Shown here piece after piece: positions 59,986 to 64,000 of a DNA stretch of 64,000 nt. Under the pieces are notes generated by a model, which was given only the letters and a program-made list of their open reading frames with translations, ran no database searches and was not told the origin of the DNA. Every line of letters starts with the position of its first letter. The stretch's first letter is position 1. Origin of the DNA: Candidatus Methanogranum gryphiswaldense. GTDB lineage: Archaea > Thermoplasmatota > Thermoplasmata > Methanomassiliicoccales > Methanomethylophilaceae. Location: NCBI GenBank assembly GCA_019262145.1, contig CP076745.1, positions 803,093 through 867,092 on the forward strand, read 5' to 3'. The position numbers and the translations under genes were made by a program.

Positions 59986-61811
59986 GCTCAGATCCAAATG
60001 AAAAGAGAAGAGGCCCAATGATGGGGCCAGGCAATATGGGTATAAAAGAAAAACCCAATAATTTTAGAGATGCCTGGTCCAAATTATTTGCATATCTAGG
60101 TATTTACAAAAGACATGTCATATTTGCAATATTGTTAGCGATATTTGGTACGATTTTAATACTTCTAGGACCAAATATGTTGGGTGAGATAACCGATACG
60201 ATAACCGAGGGCATGACCACCGGTAATATGAACATGGAAAAGATCGTTCATATCGGAATCTTCTTAGTACTAGCATACTCCATTGGAACACTCTTAACAT
60301 TTGCTCAGAACTACATCCTAGCTACAATATCCCAAAGAACAGCAAAAAGACTCCGTACGGACATATCAAAAAAGATCAACAGATTACCATTGAGCTATCT
60401 TGATAGAACCTCAAACGGCGATATACTTAGCCGCGTAACGAATGATGTTGATACCATCGGACAGTCAATGAACATGAGCATAGGCACGCTCGTGACAGCG
60501 GTTACCATGCTCATAGGTTCATTGATCATGATGGCCTATACCAATATGACCATGATGGTCACTGCGGTCCTATCAACCGTATTTGGATTTGGACTTATGA
60601 TATTGATAATCTCTAGATCTCAAAAGTACTTTAACCGTCAACAAAAGAATCTAGGCATGATGAATGGTCATGTCGAAGAAATGTATTCGGCGCATGACAT
60701 CTTGACAGCATACAATGGCGAGAAAAAAGCCACGGATCAATTCGATACAATTAACAAAGACCTTTTCAATAGTGCCTTCAAATCTCAATTCTTCTCTGGT
60801 TTGATGATGCCATTCATGACATTCATCGGTAACTTTGGATATGTGGCTGTTTGTATTGTAGGTGCCGTCCTTGTGATAGATGGTGGCGTATCATTTGGAA
60901 TAATAGTTGCATTCATGATCTATGTACGTTTATTCACACAACCTTTGTCGCAAATTGCCCAAGCATTCACAAGTATGCAATCAGTGGCTGCAGCCTCAGA
61001 ACGCGTATTTGCCTTCCTCAATGAAGAAGAACAAGAAGATGAAAGTGAAAAATCAAAAAAGCTTGAGAACATAAAGGGTGACGTTGAATTTAGAAATGTG
61101 CATTTCGGATATCTTCCGGATAAAGAGGTCATACACGATTTCTCAGTCAAGATATCTGCAGGTCAAAAAATAGCCATTGTTGGACCTACAGGAGCAGGAA
61201 AAACAACCATAGTCAATTTATTGATGCGTTTTTATGAACTCAATAGCGGAAAGATATTGATCGACGGCACATCTATAGAAGAGGTCCCACGCAAAAATGT
61301 ACATGAACAATTTTGCATGGTCTTACAAGACACCTGGCTATTCGATGGGACCATAAAAGAGAACGTTATCTATTGTAAACAAAACATAACTGACAATATG
61401 GTCGAGAATGCTTGCAAAGCTGTAGGCATGCACCATTTTATCATGACATTACCAAACGGGTATGATACTGTTTTAGATGAGAAGATGAGCCTATCAACTG
61501 GACAAAGACAACAACTGACAATAGCCCGCGCTATGATACAGAATTCACCTTTGTTGATACTTGATGAAGCAACAAGTTCGGTCGACACAAGAACAGAAAA
61601 AATAATTCAGGATGCAATGGATGATCTGACAAAAAATAGGACCTCCTTTGTGATCGCCCACCGTTTATCAACTGTAAGAAATTCAGACCTCATATTAGTG
61701 ATGAGGGACGGAAGCATAGTTGAAAAAGGTACACACCAAGAACTTCTTGATAAGAAAGGATTCTACAGTGAACTTTACAACAGCCAATTCGAAGATGTGG
61801 AAATCGCATGA
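59982..61811 (+). CDS. ABC multidrug exporter half-transporter B
   Basis: A 609-residue exporter subunit. A Met- and Gly-rich cytoplasmic start (RRGPMMGPGNMGIKEK) precedes six membrane helices and a nucleotide-binding domain with Walker A GPTGAGKTT (about 400-408), signature LSTGQRQQLTIARA and Walker B LLILDEATSSVD, including the catalytic Glu. It is therefore the active site partner of subunit A. GAGGAGG about ten bases upstream and the ATGA overlap fix the start at 59982. Confidence 0.93.
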   Translation: MSSDPNEKRRGPMMGPGNMGIKEKPNNFRDAWSKLFAYLGIYKRHVIFAILLAIFGTILILLGPNMLGEITDTITEGMTTGNMNMEKIVHIGIFLVLAYSIGTLLTFAQNYILATISQRTAKRLRTDISKKINRLPLSYLDRTSNGDILSRVTNDVDTIGQSMNMSIGTLVTAVTMLIGSLIMMAYTNMTMMVTAVLSTVFGFGLMILIISRSQKYFNRQQKNLGMMNGHVEEMYSAHDILTAYNGEKKATDQFDTINKDLFNSAFKSQFFSGLMMPFMTFIGNFGYVAVCIVGAVLVIDGGVSFGIIVAFMIYVRLFTQPLSQIAQAFTSMQSVAAASERVFAFLNEEEQEDESEKSKKLENIKGDVEFRNVHFGYLPDKEVIHDFSVKISAGQKIAIVGPTGAGKTTIVNLLMRFYELNSGKILIDGTSIEEVPRKNVHEQFCMVLQDTWLFDGTIKENVIYCKQNITDNMVENACKAVGMHHFIMTLPNGYDTVLDEKMSLSTGQRQQLTIARAMIQNSPLLILDEATSSVDTRTEKIIQDAMDDLTKNRTSFVIAHRLSTVRNSDLILVMRDGSIVEKGTHQELLDKKGFYSELYNSQFEDVEIA

Positions 61812-61826
61812 TTTGATATCATACGA

Positions 61827-62609
61827 TTAATGTTTTCCATTTTTAGGTTTGGCACGTAAATACTTCAAAAGTTCCACATCTTTTTCAGTCCATTCCGGAG
61901 TGTATCCTTTCATAACATATTCTTTGTACCATATTTCAGCCTCTGTCATCTTTTGTGATATTTCTGACATTTTATCGACAATTATTAGTGCAGTATTGTC
62001 TGACGAGGGTTTCCATCTTGAAGGCCACCTATAGTCATCCTCCTCAAGAAAACCGACAAGAAACACTACCCTGTCTAGATGAGAAAGTTCAGCATATAGT
62101 GATGCTTGCATCAGGTACGAAGGAGGTACACAATTCATATTCCCGTTTTCATCCATCCATTTATCTTTTGAACCCGACGTCTTGATCTCTAAAATAGAAT
62201 CCCTTTTTCCATTCATTGTGATGTAGCCGTCCACCATGCCGCCAAATAACTTGTTGTCATGGAAATGGTCATATTGACATGATTCTTTTTCCACGGGGGG
62301 TTCTACGGCTATTTTTATGCTTTCATCGACACTTAGTGATTCTTTCAACATCCTTGTTACATTATGGCCGAGGTAATCGCGAAGAACAGGTTCCAGAATA
62401 TTACCTGCATCAATATACTTATTCGGAGGATCACCAGGATAGATACGGGCTAATTCACAGGCCACTTTGAATGGTGTGGAAAAATCACTCATTCCGAATA
62501 TTCCACCTATCTTCGCACCTGTGATCTTCTTTGGTTTCCATGTCTCAAAATACACGGTCTTCTCCTCATCACAGATCTCAGTTATGTTCATCCTTCCATC
62601 AAAGACCAT
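61827..62609 (-). CDS. YqaJ-like PD-(D/E)XK nuclease
   Basis: A 260-residue protein with the restriction-endonuclease-like core of YqaJ/lambda-exonuclease proteins: IDAGNILEPVLRDYLGHNVT (about 86-105), GGMVDGYI with the catalytic Asp (about 143-150) and ILEIKTSGS with the ExK pair (about 158-166). Family members are recombination exonucleases, often of viruses or Cas4-like. No recombinase, integrase or phage gene is adjacent, so a host repair role or a mobile relic are both possible. Five bases separate it from the upstream unknown gene. Confidence 0.75.
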   Translation of the reverse strand: MVFDGRMNITEICDEEKTVYFETWKPKKITGAKIGGIFGMSDFSTPFKVACELARIYPGDPPNKYIDAGNILEPVLRDYLGHNVTRMLKESLSVDESIKIAVEPPVEKESCQYDHFHDNKLFGGMVDGYITMNGKRDSILEIKTSGSKDKWMDENGNMNCVPPSYLMQASLYAELSHLDRVVFLVGFLEEDDYRWPSRWKPSSDNTALIIVDKMSEISQKMTEAEIWYKEYVMKGYTPEWTEKDVELLKYLRAKPKNGKH

Positions 62610-62613
62610 TTTA

Positions 62614-63021
62614 TCATCTCAATGAATATGCAAACAGGATCCGGGTTTCAGTGTATATAACACCCATCGACCACATTTGTTTGCGAACATCCTTATATGC
62701 AACATTATGCCCATCGATCCAAACAGTTTCGCTTCCACCACAACGGTCAGATACGTACACTTCTGTAAGTACATTGCCAGTTATTATCGGATATTCTTCA
62801 GTTCTGTCCTTTCTTAGACGAGTATGATCAAATATACCGCTGGCATATTTCTCATTCCCTTCGAAAGGATTCATTTCTTCAAAGTTCTCACGATAATTGA
62901 AGTTTAATGTGCCTTCTCCATTCTTGGATTCCAACTCATATCTTTCGTTGAATTGACGTATTATACCGTCATCCGATCTTTCCTGAGTCACCTCATATTC
63001 GAACCAAGTACCAATGTCCAT
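62614..63021 (-). CDS. Unknown protein encoded upstream of nuclease
   Basis: A 135-residue polar protein, not recognised. It begins MDIGTWFEYEVTQERSDDG and seems to be beta-rich, with no membrane helix or signal. One Cys is present in VSDRCGGSETVWID. It lies four bases upstream of the YqaJ-like gene on the same strand, so the two are probably co-expressed. Confidence 0.55.
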   Translation of the reverse strand: MDIGTWFEYEVTQERSDDGIIRQFNERYELESKNGEGTLNFNYRENFEEMNPFEGNEKYASGIFDHTRLRKDRTEEYPIITGNVLTEVYVSDRCGGSETVWIDGHNVAYKDVRKQMWSMGVIYTETRILFAYSLR

Positions 63022-63060
63022 GAACGAGAATCAACATGTGGTTTTAAAGACATGATTGAT

Positions 63061-63381
63061 TCATTCTTTTATTAGAGACTTGAAGAAACTGGACATATCT
63101 CTCAATCTGACATTGTTGAGATAATATATATGGTCCTGTCCCTCTTTTTCGGAACATATCAATCCTGCTGTAGAAAGTATTCTTATGCATTCATTGATTC
63201 TTTTTTCATCCAATCCAAAAATTCCATCCGTAAATGGTGTTCTTAGATATTCCTTAGAAAGTCCGCGGACAACTTTAAGAACATCTCCATCTGACAATGC
63301 TTTCAATATATCTAATTCAGGATCGTCTGAAATCATTGATATCTGGCTCTTACAAAGACAAACGTGTTTGCTTTGCTTCAT
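63061..63381 (-). CDS. Small winged-helix regulator (ArsR-like)
   Basis: A 106-residue protein with the pattern of a winged HTH: LDILKALSDGDVLKVVRGLS (about 23-42), KRINECIRILSTAGLICSEK (about 60-79) and the wing DHIYYLNN. Two N-terminal Cys (HVCLCKSQ) could sense metal or redox state. It precedes the unknown/nuclease pair with a 39-base gap. The ATG six codons downstream of the first in-frame Met is preferred because the family start lies there. Regulator assignment is moderate. Confidence 0.6.
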   Translation of the reverse strand: MKQSKHVCLCKSQISMISDDPELDILKALSDGDVLKVVRGLSKEYLRTPFTDGIFGLDEKRINECIRILSTAGLICSEKEGQDHIYYLNNVRLRDMSSFFKSLIKE

Positions 63382-63488
63382 TTGGTTTTCATCTGTCACA
63401 ATGTGTGATCGAAAAATTAAGATTTAATCTTTCCTAAATAATATATTCAATACTTAGGATAAAATACGACAAATTCGTTCGAGTGTTA

Positions 63489-64000
63489 ATGGTCGGCCTT
63501 ACAAATGCGTTCTTCACTTTTTTGGACGTAATATCAATTTTTGTTTGGTTGATAATAATCATCGACGTCGTTGCCATATTCGTCTTACTTTTTTTGGAAA
63601 GGATGGACCCTAGATCATTTGTGGCTTGGTTGACGATATTCATCTTTTTGCCATTTTTAGGTGTAGTGCTATACCTTTTCCTTGGATGTACCCTTTATCG
63701 GAAGCATGCTTTCACACTCAAGGAAATAGAAGATGAAAAACTAGCCAATCTCTATCTAAAGGAACTTGATAGGATAGAATCAGACATTGATGCAGATAAA
63801 ATAGACCCAGATATTCGTAATTTCGCTAAAGCCATCAAAAATGCGGGTGGTTGGGGATACTCCAATAATAACGATATCGAATTGATAACTGAAGGTCAAA
63901 AAAAGATGGATATGTTATTTTTTGATCTAAGACAATCTAAAAAATTCATATTATTCCAATACTATATTTTACGTGATGACGAGGTTGGAAAGGAACTGAT
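63489..64000 (+). CDS. Cardiolipin synthase-like phospholipase D protein, N-terminal part (runs off right edge)
   Basis: The first 170 residues of a probable cardiolipin synthase. Two membrane helices (VISIFVWLIIIIDVVAIFVL and WLTIFIFLPFLGVVLYLFLG) flank MDPRSFVAW, the PLDc_N arrangement. The start of the catalytic domain follows (ITEGQKKMDMLFFDLRQSKK, FILFQYYILRDDEVG). The HKD motifs would lie beyond base 64000. In archaea such enzymes join two glycerol phospholipids. An AT-rich TATA candidate lies near 63437-63447. Confidence 0.82.
   Translation, partial: MVGLTNAFFTFLDVISIFVWLIIIIDVVAIFVLLFLERMDPRSFVAWLTIFIFLPFLGVVLYLFLGCTLYRKHAFTLKEIEDEKLANLYLKELDRIESDIDADKIDPDIRNFAKAIKNAGGWGYSNNNDIELITEGQKKMDMLFFDLRQSKKFILFQYYILRDDEVGKEL

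Overview
The window reads as a chromosomal segment of a methanogenic archaeon, most likely a member of the Methanomassiliicoccales (Thermoplasmata). Directly visible are archaeal-type information genes (RfcL, aIF6, L31e, L39e, S19e, PDCD5, SRP54, TrmY, a 7S SRP RNA), archaeal HMG-CoA reductase, an MptE-like enzyme of methanopterin synthesis, methanogenesis marker 2, a methylcobamide:coenzyme M methyltransferase-like protein and many TATA boxes about 25 bases upstream of leaderless starts. Of 68 complete genes whose stop I read, only one ends in TAG. That fits a lineage that decodes UAG as pyrrolysine, although no Pyl gene lies here. The order-level assignment is an inference.

Layout. 1-3.6 kb: rfcL (cut by the left edge), zinc-ribbon and ABC ATPase genes, then a sodium:solute symporter with its tiny upstream accessory protein and a palindromic operator candidate. 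3.75-4.07 kb: SRP RNA. 4-9.4 kb: methanogenesis marker 2, an orphan structured RNA, a site-2 protease, MptE and DUF373. 10.3-12.2 kb: ribosomal operon S19e-PDCD5-L39e-L31e-aIF6. 12.5-16.7 kb: oxidative-stress genes (rubrerythrin, peroxiredoxin, ArsR regulator with a Cys-rich tail). 16.8-20.1 kb: hmgA-pheT-bcp. 20.1-26.6 kb: one tight seven-gene minus-strand operon, srp54-trmY-DUF2116-(CoaD/DUF84 fusion)-glcD-etfB-etfA. 26.8-29.2 kb: copper ATPase and chaperone. 29.3-38.6 kb: a COG1340-like coiled-coil protein, purB, tRNA-Ala(CGC), MntP, a cobaltochelatase, several small flavin proteins, SPFH and NfeD.

38.8-46.9 kb: a frameshifted rubredoxin-flavoprotein, a flavin reductase, an internally duplicated HTH regulator, an EFR1-type flavodoxin/ferredoxin, a UroD/MtaA-family methyltransferase, a paired SMR transporter and nicotinate phosphoribosyltransferase. 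47-56.4 kb is the most unusual part: secreted proteins followed by a BtuFCD/FecBCD-like importer. In it, three consecutive proteins share a transcobalamin-like (DUF4430-like) extracellular domain, one permease is fused to a secreted beta-propeller, and a 1365-bp tandem duplication produced a second permease and a dead ATPase fragment. 56.4-61.8 kb: an SLC13/ArsB-type carrier and a MarR-ABC-ABC multidrug exporter operon. 61.8-64 kb: a YqaJ-like nuclease, small unknowns and the start of a cardiolipin synthase-like gene running off the right edge.

Cobaltochelatase, methylcobamide methyltransferase and a possible corrinoid importer suggest a cobamide theme, in keeping with methylotrophic methanogenesis; the substrate of the importer is inferred, not shown. 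No CRISPR array, insertion sequence or prophage was recognised.
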